The notes: a model not told the origin generated them from the sequence alone. Counted from the stretch's first letter, positions 25,306 to 34,008 are shown. The stretch is 64,000 nt of DNA from CALAED01 sp036378315 (GCA_036378315.1 DASUWU010000116.1:5600-69599); one strand, 5' to 3'. Translations and numbers: made by a program.

Positions 25306-25824
25306 ATGCCGATTTATGCGCTGGGTGACCAGACGCCCGATATCCATCCGACCGCATACGTGCATCCTGAGGCGACCATCATCGGATCGGTCACCCTCGG
25401 GCCCGAGGCCACCGTCTGGCCGGGCGCCGTGCTGCGCGGCGACTACGGCGCCATCTCCGTGGGCGCCCGCACCTCGATCCAGGACGGCACGGTGCTGCAT
25501 GCCACGTCGCGGTGGCCGACCGTGATCGGCGCCGAGTGCGTGGTCGGCCACAACGCCCACCTCGAGGGCTGCCAGGTCGAGGACCGCTGCCTGGTGGGCT
25601 CGGGTTCGATCGTGTTGAACCGGGTCCGCGTCGGGAGCGGCAGCGTGATCGGTGCCGGCGCCGTGGTCACCGAGGACACCGAGGTGCCGGCCGGGTCGAC
25701 CGCGCTCGGCGTGCCGGCCCGGATCCGCGCCGGCGGCATCGACGAGCGGCGGCACGGCCTGGCCGTCGAACGGTACGCAGACAACGGGCGCCGGTACGCC
25801 GCCGAGCTCAAGCTCCTGCCCTGA
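25306..25824 (+). CDS. Gamma-carbonic anhydrase-like hexapeptide protein (PaaY type)
   Basis: 172 residues with left-handed beta-helix hexapeptide repeats (about 12-130) and a short helical tail. GDYGAISVGARTSIQDGTVL and the following His, then VGHNAHLEGC, align with the gamma-carbonic anhydrase metal site. The first two His ligands are present, but the third (LHGC in active enzymes) reads LEGC, with a His two residues earlier. In phenylacetate operons PaaY is a thioesterase that removes toxic CoA dead-end products, and a matching role beside BoxC is plausible. ATG 25306; the boxC gene follows after 22 bases. Confidence 0.85.
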   Translation: MPIYALGDQTPDIHPTAYVHPEATIIGSVTLGPEATVWPGAVLRGDYGAISVGARTSIQDGTVLHATSRWPTVIGAECVVGHNAHLEGCQVEDRCLVGSGSIVLNRVRVGSGSVIGAGAVVTEDTEVPAGSTALGVPARIRAGGIDERRHGLAVERYADNGRRYAAELKLLP

Positions 25825-25846
25825 CCGCAACCGCGAGGACCATGCG

Positions 25847-27532
25847 ATGACCAGCTCCGAGCAACCCGCGCACGTCGAGTTCCGCGTCGACCCGGCGCGC
25901 TACCGGCACTGGCGGCTCGACGTCGACGCCCCGGTGGCCACCCTCACGATGGCGGTCGACGAGCACGGCGGGCTGGCCTCCGGGTACGAGCTGAAGCTCA
26001 ACTCCTATGACCTGGGCGTGGACATCGAGCTGTACGACGCGGTCCAGCGGCTGCGCTTCGAGCACCCCGAGGTGCGCGCGGTCGTGCTGAACAGCGGCAT
26101 CGAGAAGATCTTCTGCGCCGGCGCCAACATCCGCATGCTCGCCGCGGCGTCCCACACCGCGAAGGTCAACTTCTGCAAGTTCACCAACGAGACCCGCAAC
26201 GCCATCGAGGACGCGACCGCCAACTCGGGCCAGACCTACCTCGCGGCGCTGAACGGTACGGCCTCGGGCGGTGGGTACGAGCTCGCGCTGGCCTGCGAGC
26301 ACATCATGCTGATCGACGACCGTTCCTCGACGGTCGCGCTGCCCGAGCTGCCGCTGCTCGGCGTGCTTCCCGGCACCGGTGGGCTGACCCGGGTGGTCGA
26401 CAAGCGGCACGTACGCCGCGACCTGGCCGACTACTTCGCCACCAAGGCCGAGGGGATCGGCGGGCGGAAGGCCGCCTCGTGGCGGCTGGTGGACGAGGTC
26501 GTGCCGCGGGCGAGCTGGGACGAGGCCGTGGCGGCCCGCGGCGCCGAGCTGGCCGCCCGCTCGTCCCGCGGGGGCGCGGCCGGCGACGGCGTACGGCTGA
26601 CCCCGCTCCCCAAGACGCGGACCGGCACGTCGGTCTCCTACCGCCATGTGGAGGCCGCGCTCGACCGGGCGGCGGGCGCGGTCGAGATCACGGTCGCCGG
26701 GCCCGATGACGAGCCGCCGGCGGCCATCGACGGCGTGCACCGCCAGGGCGCCGGCTTCTGGACCCTGGCCGTCACCCGCGAGCTGGACGACCTGATCCTC
26801 GATCTGCGGACCAACGAGCCCGACCTCGGCACCTGGGTGTTCAGGACGGCCGGCGACCCGCGGCGGGTGCTGGCGTACGACCGGTTGCTGCTCGAGCACG
26901 CGGCCGGCGACTGGCTGGCGAACGAGATCGTGCACTACCTCAAGCGCACGCTGAAGCGGCTGGACGTCACGAGCCGGAGCCTCATCGCGCTGATCGAGCC
27001 AGGCAGCTGCTTCGCCGGGTCGCTGTTCGAGCTCGCGCTCGCCGCGGATCGCTCCTACCAGCTGGACGGCGTGTTCGAGGACGTCGATCCGGACGCGGCG
27101 CCGGCCGCGGTGACGGTGGACGCCATGAACCTCGGCCCGCTGCCCATGGCCAACGGGCTGACCCGGTTGGAGACAAGGTTCCTCGGCGACGATGCCGCGC
27201 TGTCGGCCGTACGGGACGCCGCGGGCAAACCCCTCGACGCGGGCGACGCGGCGCGGCTCGGTCTCGTCACCTTCACCCCCGACGACATCGACTGGGCGGA
27301 GGAGGTCCGCATCGCGATCGAGGAACGGGGCAGCTTCAACCCCGACGCGCTGAGCGGCATGGAGGCCAACTACCGGTTCGCCGGCCCGGAGACCATCGAA
27401 ACCAAGATCTTCGGGCGGTTGGCCGCGTGGCAGAACTGGATCTTCAACCGGCCGAACGCCGCCGGCCCGGCCGGCGCGCTGCGCCGCTACGGGACGGGGC
27501 AGCGCGCCGACTACGACCGGCGCCGGGTCTAG
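25847..27532 (+). CDS. boxC: 2,3-epoxybenzoyl-CoA dihydrolase BoxC
   Basis: 561 residues, about twice the size of a crotonase and built of two enoyl-CoA-hydratase-like halves. It hydrolyses and ring-opens 2,3-epoxybenzoyl-CoA to 3,4-dehydroadipyl-CoA semialdehyde and formate (aerobic benzoyl-CoA pathway). BoxC-type sequence: HWRLDVDAPVATLTMAVDEH, GYELKLNSYDLGVDIELYDA, IEKIFCAGANIRML, NGTASGGGYELALACEHIML, LPLLGVLPGTGGLTRVVDKR. ATG 25847 follows GCGAGGACC. BoxA, BoxB and benzoate-CoA ligase are not next to it, so the remaining pathway genes must be elsewhere or absent. Confidence 0.9.
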   Translation: MTSSEQPAHVEFRVDPARYRHWRLDVDAPVATLTMAVDEHGGLASGYELKLNSYDLGVDIELYDAVQRLRFEHPEVRAVVLNSGIEKIFCAGANIRMLAAASHTAKVNFCKFTNETRNAIEDATANSGQTYLAALNGTASGGGYELALACEHIMLIDDRSSTVALPELPLLGVLPGTGGLTRVVDKRHVRRDLADYFATKAEGIGGRKAASWRLVDEVVPRASWDEAVAARGAELAARSSRGGAAGDGVRLTPLPKTRTGTSVSYRHVEAALDRAAGAVEITVAGPDDEPPAAIDGVHRQGAGFWTLAVTRELDDLILDLRTNEPDLGTWVFRTAGDPRRVLAYDRLLLEHAAGDWLANEIVHYLKRTLKRLDVTSRSLIALIEPGSCFAGSLFELALAADRSYQLDGVFEDVDPDAAPAAVTVDAMNLGPLPMANGLTRLETRFLGDDAALSAVRDAAGKPLDAGDAARLGLVTFTPDDIDWAEEVRIAIEERGSFNPDALSGMEANYRFAGPETIETKIFGRLAAWQNWIFNRPNAAGPAGALRRYGTGQRADYDRRRV

Positions 27533-27672
27533 CACGCGTCGCGAAGCCCGCTGTCCTGCCGCGCGTTGCTCGATGCCAAATCGTGACGACTTACCGTAAT
27601 CGTCGTTGTATCCGCTCACGTCCCACTTTGCGGGGGCCAATAGGGCTCTTCTCGGCAACCGAGGTGGAGAAC

Positions 27673-28125
27673 ATGACCATGAGGACAGTGGGCAGGGCGG
27701 TCGCGGTCACGGCGGGTGCCGTCGCGTTAATCGCCACGGGGTCCGGCGTCGCGCAGGCGGCATCGAAGGTGCAGATCTACCGCGTCTACTACAACTCGCC
27801 CGGCAGCGACAACCGCAGCAACGCGAGCCTGAACGCGGAGTACGTGGTGCTCAAGAACACCGACTCCGCCAAGCACTCGATCAAGGGCTGGACGCTGCGC
27901 GACAGGTCCGGGCACGTCTACACGTTCCCGAGCTTCACGCTTGGCGCGAAGAAGTACGTCACCGTGCACACCGGCCGCGGGACCAACACCTCCGCCAACC
28001 TCTATTGGGGATCCCGCGCCTACATCTGGAACAACACCGGCGACACCGCCTACCTGCGCTGGCCGGGCGGCACCCTGGCGGACAGCTGCCGATGGGGCTC
28101 ATCCGGGTCGTCCAAGTACTGCTGA
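27673..28125 (+). CDS. Secreted lamin-tail domain protein
   Basis: 150 residues. A signal peptide (1 to about 30, ending SGVAQAA) is followed by one lamin-tail (LTD) beta-sandwich: VQIYRVYYNSPGSDNRSNAS, AEYVVLKNTDSAKHSIKGWT, RDRSGHVYTFPSF, then SRAYIWNNTGDTAYLRWPGG. One Cys pair at the C terminus (DSCRW and the final Cys) may be a disulfide. Secreted single-LTD proteins are common in actinomycetes and their partner is unknown. GAGGTGGAG precedes ATG 27673. Monocistronic. Confidence 0.85.
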   Translation: MTMRTVGRAVAVTAGAVALIATGSGVAQAASKVQIYRVYYNSPGSDNRSNASLNAEYVVLKNTDSAKHSIKGWTLRDRSGHVYTFPSFTLGAKKYVTVHTGRGTNTSANLYWGSRAYIWNNTGDTAYLRWPGGTLADSCRWGSSGSSKYC

Positions 28126-28184
28126 CCGCCCGCGCGACACGCCGCGCGAACACCCACGGGCGGCCCTGAGGCCGCTCGTGGGTC

Positions 28185-28442
28185 TCAGGACGGGTCGGCG
28201 AGCTTCGCCGCGATCGCGTAGTCGATCTCGATGTCGTGGTAGGTGACGCCCGTCGCGACGTCGTCCGGCAGGTTGGCGCGGGCGCTGCCGGAGGCGGAGT
28301 CGTCGGCGGCGCCGCCGGTGAACACCACGGAGCTTCGTGGCGCTGCGCGGAAGCGCAGCAGACCGGCCCGCACCGTGGCGGTGAACAGGATGTCGGCCGA
28401 GCGCCGGAGGGCAGACCCTGGCCGCTCGCCCGCCACGATCAC
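28185..28442 (-). CDS. Small hypothetical protein coupled to the hendecad-repeat protein gene
   Basis: 85 residues, not recognised. It starts at GTG 28442, overlapping the upstream gene's stop (GTGA, 28439-28442). It is mixed alpha/beta in appearance, with an Arg-rich start, a central LRFRAAPRSSVVF strand-like piece and an acidic end (ANLPDDVATGVTYHDIEIDY). No signal peptide or membrane helix. The exact coupling implies it works with, or in fixed ratio to, the repeat protein. Confidence 0.6.
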   Translation of the reverse strand: MIVAGERPGSALRRSADILFTATVRAGLLRFRAAPRSSVVFTGGAADDSASGSARANLPDDVATGVTYHDIEIDYAIAAKLADPS

Positions 28443-29560
28443 CGCTCTCCGCGCCGCGGCGCGGCCTGCTCGGCCATCCGCTGCAGCGCGTCGTTCAGGC
28501 CGGCCACGGACCGCTGGGCGTCCCGGATGGCGTCCTGGAGCAGGGTGCCCGTATCGCCGACATGGTCGGGCCCGGTCGGGGAGTCGTCGCCGGGCGGTTC
28601 GGATTCGGCTCCCCGTGGGGCGGTGGCCCGCCCGTCCCCGCGCGAACCGGTCCGGCCTGGCCGCCGGCCGCCGTTCCCTTCGCGGCCCGCGTCGCCTTTC
28701 CGGTCCGCGTCGCCTCCGGGGTCTGCGTCGCCTTCGCGGCCGTTGCTTTCCTGGCCTCCCTCGCCACCGGTGACGCCCTGCCCGACGTTCCCCACAGTGT
28801 CGCCCACCGTCTTGCCCACCGTCTTGCCCACTCCTCCGGTGGCCTCGCCAACGCCCTGGCCGGCGCCCTTGCCGACGTCTTCGACGGCGCCGCCGACGCC
28901 CTTCCCCAACTCGCCCGCCGCCTGGCCGGCGCCTTCGCCGACGCCCTTCACGGCGCCGCCGACGCCCTTGCCGACCTCGCCAACGGCCTGGCCCGCTCCT
29001 TGGCCGACGTCCTGTACGGCGCCGCCGGCACCTTTCCCGAGCTCTCCGACGGCTTGGCCGGCACCTTGGCCGACGTCTTGTACCGCGCCGCCGGCACCCT
29101 TGCCGAGCTCGCCGACGGCCTGGCCGGCGCCGCTTCCGATGCCGCGCGCCGCCGACTCGACGCCGCGGCCGATGTGCTGCAGGATCTCCGGGTTGCGATC
29201 GAGGGTGGTCAGCACGCGGTCGACGATCAGCGCGACCTTGTCCAGCCGGACCTCGAGCCGCGCCTGCGCCTCCACGCCCTTGATCTCCAGGTTGACCTTG
29301 CCGAGGAACGCGTCCGCGCCGACGTTGAGCTTGAGCAGGTCGAGCACCGCGGCGGCGAGCGAGACGTGGGCTTCGAGGTTGTCGACCTCGATGCCGATCT
29401 CCTCCACCTTGAGCACCGGGACGTCGAGGTACACGTCCGGGCCGCTGCCGGCCACCTCGCTGTCCAGCGCGGTGTCGTCGCCGGCCGGCCCGTCTTCCGC
29501 GGGCCCGCCGGCTTCCCGCCATCGGTCGGATCGCGGCTTGTCAGCCGAACCGTCAGCCAT
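28439..29560 (-). CDS. Hypothetical protein with 11-residue amphipathic repeats
   Basis: 373 residues, no recognised family. After an acidic leader (1-40) comes a compact domain (about 42-130; PDVYLDVPVLKVEEIGIEVD, then LLKLNVGADAFLGKVNLEIK). At about 144-264, eleven-residue units alternate GAGQAVGELGK and GAGGAVQDVGQ about ten times, drifting into GVGKTVGKTVG. The rest is a charged disordered stretch (EGGQES to PPGDD) and a helical end (TLLQDAIRDAQRSVAGLNDA). Hendecad repeats of this type form amphipathic helices that can lie on membranes or lipid bodies, as in LEA proteins. That is inference only. Likely cytosolic. Confidence 0.65.
   Translation of the reverse strand: MADGSADKPRSDRWREAGGPAEDGPAGDDTALDSEVAGSGPDVYLDVPVLKVEEIGIEVDNLEAHVSLAAAVLDLLKLNVGADAFLGKVNLEIKGVEAQARLEVRLDKVALIVDRVLTTLDRNPEILQHIGRGVESAARGIGSGAGQAVGELGKGAGGAVQDVGQGAGQAVGELGKGAGGAVQDVGQGAGQAVGEVGKGVGGAVKGVGEGAGQAAGELGKGVGGAVEDVGKGAGQGVGEATGGVGKTVGKTVGDTVGNVGQGVTGGEGGQESNGREGDADPGGDADRKGDAGREGNGGRRPGRTGSRGDGRATAPRGAESEPPGDDSPTGPDHVGDTGTLLQDAIRDAQRSVAGLNDALQRMAEQAAPRRGER
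28800..29130. repeat. Coding tandem repeat (33/66-bp units) in the hendecad protein gene
   Basis: The DNA under the repeat domain consists of 66-base double units (two 11-codon halves), for example around GCCGGCACC-TTGCC and GACGTC-TTG blocks. Several copies are nearly identical, so copy number is prone to change by slippage or recombination. Confidence 0.7.
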
Positions 29561-29657
29561 TTCTCCCCCCGATCGGCATCGCCCAGATCCGCGACGCCGT
29601 CGCCGCGCGCGAAGGCGCGAGCGTACGGGCGACCAAATTTCCCCCTACACCGTGCGG

Positions 29658-30029
29658 CTACCCCGCCCGCTGACCACCAAACTCGCAGGTCGGCCGCGCT
29701 CCAGGTGGTCGCGGGGCCGGCTCCAGCCCGACGTTCGCGAGCCCGGCGGCCGCACCCCGCCGCTCGAGGACGCGCATCAGCTCATGCCAGCGGCTCGTCC
29801 ACTCCGCGATGTCACCCCTGCAGGCCACGACGAAGCCCTGGACCACCCGCAGCGAAGGGACCGACCGCCCGCCGGCGGCGGTGGACAGCGTCGACGCCGA
29901 GAAATGTGCTCGGCGCGCCAGCTCGCGGTACGGCGGGCTCCCCGCCTCCCGGCGGAGCTTGCGCAAGTCATGGGCGAACGCGGCGAGCGGCCCCTCCGCG
30001 GGATCCAACGGAGATTCAGTACGTCCCAT
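29658..30029 (-). CDS. Short XRE-type HTH protein, paralogue of the divergent gene
   Basis: 123 residues. It starts at ATG 30029 with CGAGG about 8 bases upstream. The N terminus MGRTESPLDPAEGPLAAFAH followed by LRKLRREAGSPPYRELARRA is an XRE-like HTH (about 15-75) that is strikingly similar to the start of the divergent protein at 30188. After the HTH it has only a short Pro-rich tail, with no membrane helix or sensor domain. It may be a DNA-binding partner or antagonist of the larger paralogue. Confidence 0.75.
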   Translation of the reverse strand: MGRTESPLDPAEGPLAAFAHDLRKLRREAGSPPYRELARRAHFSASTLSTAAGGRSVPSLRVVQGFVVACRGDIAEWTSRWHELMRVLERRGAAAGLANVGLEPAPRPPGARPTCEFGGQRAG

Positions 30030-30187
30030 CGCATTGACCTCGCCCAACGAAGAGAACGGGCCCGCTTGGCCCGACCTGATGTGCCCACGGCCATTCAGGA
30101 CCGGCCATGCGGCTGGTGTCTCGGGCCGTGAACAATCACAATCAATCCCTGACATCGCCTAACAACCAGGCAGGGGGGACGGTCAGG
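30030..30187. promoter_or_regulatory. Shared promoter region of divergent HTH paralogues
   Basis: 158 bases between the two start codons, including an AT-rich CACAATCAATCCCTGACATCG segment on the side of the larger gene. Both products carry near-identical HTH regions, so autoregulation from common sites here is likely. Confidence 0.4.
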
Positions 30188-31225
30188 ATGGGCCGCACGG
30201 AAACGCCCGTCGACCCGGCCGGGGGTCCGCTCCAACGCTTTGCCCACGATCTACAGGTGCTCCGGCGTCAGGCGGGCGAGCCGCCGTACCGCGCCATGGC
30301 GCGCCGCGCCGGCGTCTCCGCCACCGTCCTCTCGCAGGCGGCCAAGGGTGAGCGGCTGCCCACCCTGCAGACAACGCTCGCGTTCATCCGGGCCTGCGGC
30401 GGTGACGCCGCCGCCGAGCGCGAGTGGCGGCACCGATGGGAGCAGGTCCGCGCGGCACTCCACCGCCGGCCGGCGCCGGCCGCCGACCCCGACGTCCAGG
30501 CGACGCCTCCGGCGCTCCATCGCCGTCCGGCGCCGGCCCTCGCCCCCGACGTCCAGGCCACGCCCCCGGCACCATCCGATGACGGTGCCGGCGCGGCCAC
30601 CGGCGTACCGCGGCCGGCGGCGGCCGGGCCCGACGGAGTGGCGGGCGAGCGGGGGATGCGGCTGCGGTGGCCGGTGTTCGCCGCGCTCATGGTGATCTGC
30701 GCTTCGCTCGGCGCGGCCGGGACCGTCCTGGTCATGAACTCGATCGGCAGGACGGCCGCACCGCCGGCACCGGCCGCACCCGCCAGTGCCGCCGGGGCGG
30801 TCACCCTTGCTCCGCCGCGCCACATCCGGGATGGGGAGGATCCGTACCTGCATGGCTGCCGCCCCGACCAGCAACCGCTGGAACGCCAGCCGATCTACCG
30901 GACGAACGGCACCTTCTACGGATGGCTCATCCTCTTCTACTCGCGGTCCTGCGCCGGCGCCTGGGGCTACGTGGTCGGCCCGAACTCACCCCGGTGGAAG
31001 ATCCACATCGCCGCGCACCGCCTCGACGACGATCTCGAGGCTCCGTCGAGCTTCCAGGGAGTCGCGCGACCCAACTCCTGGGGCAACGCGATGTCCGTCC
31101 TCCACGGCTGCGTCCGCGCCGAGGCCTGGGTCGACGACGGCCCGCGCGCCGTGACGAGTTGCTTCGACGAGGCGGGCCCGGTGCGGAACGCGACGGGCCC
31201 GGTGGTTCACCGGCGCGGGCGCTGA
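30188..31225 (+). CDS. Membrane-anchored HTH protein with DUF2690-like extracellular domain
   Basis: 345 residues. An XRE-like HTH at about 15-80 (FAHDLQVLRRQAGEPPYRAM, then SATVLSQAAKGERLPTL) is followed by a 19-residue tandem repeat (ALHRRPAPA-xx-PDVQATPP, twice, about 95-135). A membrane helix comes next (FAALMVICASLGAAGTVLVM, about 160-180), then a C-terminal extracytoplasmic domain with Cys and Trp (GCRPDQQPLERQPIYRTNGT, YSRSCAGAWGYV, NSWGNAMSVLHGC) that resembles DUF2690. This is a one-protein transmembrane DNA-binding receptor layout. ATG 30188 has GGGGGGACGGTCAGG upstream. Confidence 0.8.
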   Translation: MGRTETPVDPAGGPLQRFAHDLQVLRRQAGEPPYRAMARRAGVSATVLSQAAKGERLPTLQTTLAFIRACGGDAAAEREWRHRWEQVRAALHRRPAPAADPDVQATPPALHRRPAPALAPDVQATPPAPSDDGAGAATGVPRPAAAGPDGVAGERGMRLRWPVFAALMVICASLGAAGTVLVMNSIGRTAAPPAPAAPASAAGAVTLAPPRHIRDGEDPYLHGCRPDQQPLERQPIYRTNGTFYGWLILFYSRSCAGAWGYVVGPNSPRWKIHIAAHRLDDDLEAPSSFQGVARPNSWGNAMSVLHGCVRAEAWVDDGPRAVTSCFDEAGPVRNATGPVVHRRGR

Positions 31226-31247
31226 CGCGCATCCGCCCGGTGACATC

Positions 31248-32147
31248 TCAGCTTGGCGGGGACGGCCGGCTCTCCGGCCTGAGGAACTGCTGGGCGGTGG
31301 CTCCGAGATTTTTGCGGACGATTTTTTCCCACCGACCATCCTTAATCATCTGCCGGAGGGTGGCATTGATAAGTGCGATGTCCGCGTGATCGCCTTTGGC
31401 GATCCCGATGCCGTAATACTCGCGATGGGTGGTGAACCGCTCAGGAAGCAGGCGGACCCGGCCCCTGTACTTCGGGGAGTTGGCGTACCCGGCGAGGATC
31501 GAATCATCGGTGGACACCGCGTCCGCCTTTTTGTTCAACAGGTCCTGGAGGCATTCGCTGTAGCCGGCGTCAAGCCGTAGATGCGTCCTGCCCCAAGGGT
31601 TCTTGGCGTCTTCCGAGCCACCGAACTTCACCGCCAGACGAGCCGGCGAGTTGGAGCCGACCGTGCCGCAGGTAATCTTGTCCTTGAGGCTGTCGACGCC
31701 GATGATGCTCTTGTCGTCGGCCCGCACCAGTATGGCTTGCCCGGCGATGAGGTAGGGGCCGGCGAAATCGATGACCTTGAGCCGTTCCTCACTTATCGAA
31801 TAGCTGGCGACCACCAGGTCGACCGCGCCGGAAAGGAGCATCGACTCGCGGGTGTTCGAGACGAGCGCCTGGAAGACGGGCTTGTCGTGGAGCGCCGTGG
31901 CGACGGCCCCGGCGATATCGATGTCGAGACCGGTGTATTCGGTTCCCGTGGGGTCGGCAAGGCTGAGGCCGGGCTGGTCGTTCTTGACGCCGATGCGCAG
32001 CGCGCGGCTCATCGCGTACAGCCGTCCGTGCGCGCTCGACGCCTTGGCGGCCGGCGTGGACCCCGCCCGGCACGCGGCGGCGGCAGGAAGCACGAGGACC
32101 GCGGCCGCGATCACCCCGACCAGCCGGCCGCTGCGGTGGTACGTCAT
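31248..32147 (-). CDS. Orphan amino-acid-type solute-binding lipoprotein (SBP family 3)
   Basis: 299 residues. A lipobox LPAAAAC with Cys26 marks a lipoprotein. The mature part is an SBP_bac_3 fold: LRIGVKNDQPGLSL, TEYTGLDIDIAGAVATAL, MLLSGAVDLVVASYSISEER, VIDFAGPY, then GTVGSNSPARLA. The likely ligand class is acidic or polar amino acids (GluB-like), but no permease or ATPase lies near. It is downstream of and co-directional with the coiled-coil membrane protein (20 bases apart), so it may act as a sensor domain for that protein rather than in transport. Confidence 0.85.
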   Translation of the reverse strand: MTYHRSGRLVGVIAAAVLVLPAAAACRAGSTPAAKASSAHGRLYAMSRALRIGVKNDQPGLSLADPTGTEYTGLDIDIAGAVATALHDKPVFQALVSNTRESMLLSGAVDLVVASYSISEERLKVIDFAGPYLIAGQAILVRADDKSIIGVDSLKDKITCGTVGSNSPARLAVKFGGSEDAKNPWGRTHLRLDAGYSECLQDLLNKKADAVSTDDSILAGYANSPKYRGRVRLLPERFTTHREYYGIGIAKGDHADIALINATLRQMIKDGRWEKIVRKNLGATAQQFLRPESRPSPPS

Positions 32148-32167
32148 CGGGTGCTCCTTGGGAAAGG

Positions 32168-33607
32168 TCAGCCGGTCGCGATTGCCTGGGAACCCAGCGG
32201 GTCAAGACGCACCCGGCACACGGGATCGGTGTCCACCCGGGTCACCATGAGCTGCAGGCCGCGGTGACCACGCTCACCGAGGTGGACGGCGCGGGTGATG
32301 GTGGTCTGCCCGGGAGCCGAGGTGAAGGCCGGCCAGGGCCGGCCGTCGACCTGGAGATGTGCCGTGATCCGCAATCCGAACGTGCACGCCGACATCGGAT
32401 CCGCGGGGCGCACGTTCAGCCTGACGTGCAGCGTCCAGTCCCTGCCGGCCGGCAGCGGCGGTACGAAGGAGAAGGTCACCTGCTCCGCCGCGGTCACCTG
32501 CTGCGCGGGGGCGGCGAGCAGCACCGTCTGCGTCGTGGCGTGCCGGCTCAGTACGCCGATGCCGATCGACCATCCGACGGCGGCGACCACGACGACGACC
32601 ACGAGCATCGCCCCCTTGCGCCGGCGCCGCCGGGTGGCACGGACCTCGTCGAGCGCCTCGTCGCGTTCGGCGGTGGCGTCGGCGAGCAGCCGGTGGGCCT
32701 CCGCGGCCGCGGCCTCCGCGGCGCTGATCCGCTCGGCGGCGCCGGCTTCGGCCGCGCGGACCCGTTCCTCGGCTTCGGCCTCGACCGCGCGGATCCGCGC
32801 GGCGGCGCGGTCGGTCGCGGCGCGGCCCTCGTCGATCGCCCGATCGCGCTCGGCCCGAGCCGCGGCGACCTGCGCGTCCCGCTCGGCGTGGGCCGCGGCG
32901 ACCCGTTCCATGGTCTCCCGGCGGATGCGATCGATCTCCGCGTCCGCGGTGAACTCGGCGTCGGCCTCGTCGTCGTCGTCGTGGTCGGGGGCCGTGGCCG
33001 GAGCGTCGGGCCGCGGTCCGGCGGCGGGTCGACCGCTGCCGTTGTCCGTTGCGAGGGATTCCTGCGCCGCGGTCAGCTGCTCAAGCGCCACATCCAGGTA
33101 GCCCCAGACGGTGAGGGACCTGTCCTCGATCTCCGGCACGTGACCCTGGTCGGCCTGGAGCCACCACTCGCGCCAGGACTCGCGGGTCCCGTACATGCCG
33201 TCGGCGTACCCGACCGGGTCGTTCTCTTCTAAGATCTCCAAGAACACGTCGACGCACACGTCGGCGCGACGGCGCGACGGCATCGACCCACGGGGGAACC
33301 GGCCGGCCACCAGCTCGCCGATCCGCTGCCCGCCCGCCCTGTCGCGGCGGCCGTCCAGGCGGGCAAGGCCGCTCAACTCGACCGCGGTCTTGCGGTTGGC
33401 GAGCGCGCGCAGCCGTTCGCGGTCGGCGTCCTGGGACCAGTCGCGCAGCGCCGCCTCGGCCCGGCGGCCTTCGGTCAGCCAGTCGCACAGCCGCCGCTCG
33501 ACCTGCGCGTGGGACACACCGTAGGAGGCGACCGCCCGGTCGAGTGCCCGCAGCATGGCGATGAACTGCACCGTCGACCGCTTGGGCACCCGTTTCACCC
33601 TGGGCAT
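32168..33607 (-). CDS. Coiled-coil single-pass membrane protein, unknown function
   Basis: 479 residues. The N-terminal helical domain (about 1-185; MPRVKRVPKRSTVQFIAMLR, then SHAQVERRLCDWLTEGRRAE, GYADGMYGTRESWREWWLQ) is unrecognised. A linker and an acidic run (DHDDDDEADAEF) lead to a long Ala/Glu/Arg coiled coil (about 222-325), one membrane helix (about 332-354) and a beta-type outer domain (TFSFVPPLPAGRDWTLHVRL, CTFGLRITAHLQVDGRPWP). Cytoplasmic N terminus and outside C terminus are likely by the Arg cluster before the helix. It forms a unit with the binding lipoprotein downstream. ATG 33607 has GGAGGT about 11 bases upstream. Confidence 0.7.
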   Translation of the reverse strand: MPRVKRVPKRSTVQFIAMLRALDRAVASYGVSHAQVERRLCDWLTEGRRAEAALRDWSQDADRERLRALANRKTAVELSGLARLDGRRDRAGGQRIGELVAGRFPRGSMPSRRRADVCVDVFLEILEENDPVGYADGMYGTRESWREWWLQADQGHVPEIEDRSLTVWGYLDVALEQLTAAQESLATDNGSGRPAAGPRPDAPATAPDHDDDDEADAEFTADAEIDRIRRETMERVAAAHAERDAQVAAARAERDRAIDEGRAATDRAAARIRAVEAEAEERVRAAEAGAAERISAAEAAAAEAHRLLADATAERDEALDEVRATRRRRRKGAMLVVVVVVAAVGWSIGIGVLSRHATTQTVLLAAPAQQVTAAEQVTFSFVPPLPAGRDWTLHVRLNVRPADPMSACTFGLRITAHLQVDGRPWPAFTSAPGQTTITRAVHLGERGHRGLQLMVTRVDTDPVCRVRLDPLGSQAIATG

Positions 33608-34008
33608 GGTCGACAGCACCTCCCGACACCTCCCGCTCCCTGTAATAGGGGAGACTCCGGGAGGCCGCTTCCAGGATACCGGGAATCAACGGAAAAGAGA
33701 GGGAGCCTCCCGCCGGGAGAATGTGGGGCAAATTCCAGGATGAGGACGGGACCGTGCGGGATTTTCTGGGACGACAGCCGCGAACGATCGTAAGTTACGG
33801 AGGAACGTGTCCAGATACGTGTGAGTTGCATCGCCCGCACCTGGGGATCGATCAACTAACCTCAATCGCGACAACCGACGGCGCACGAGAGCACACCTGA
33901 GCTTCCCCCTCGATCCCCACTTATCTGAGTCGACAAGCTGAGTACGGACCGGGCGATACCCGCCAGAAGTCACCTCCGCAGTTTTGCGTCCCCAGGAGGT
34001 CTACCTCA

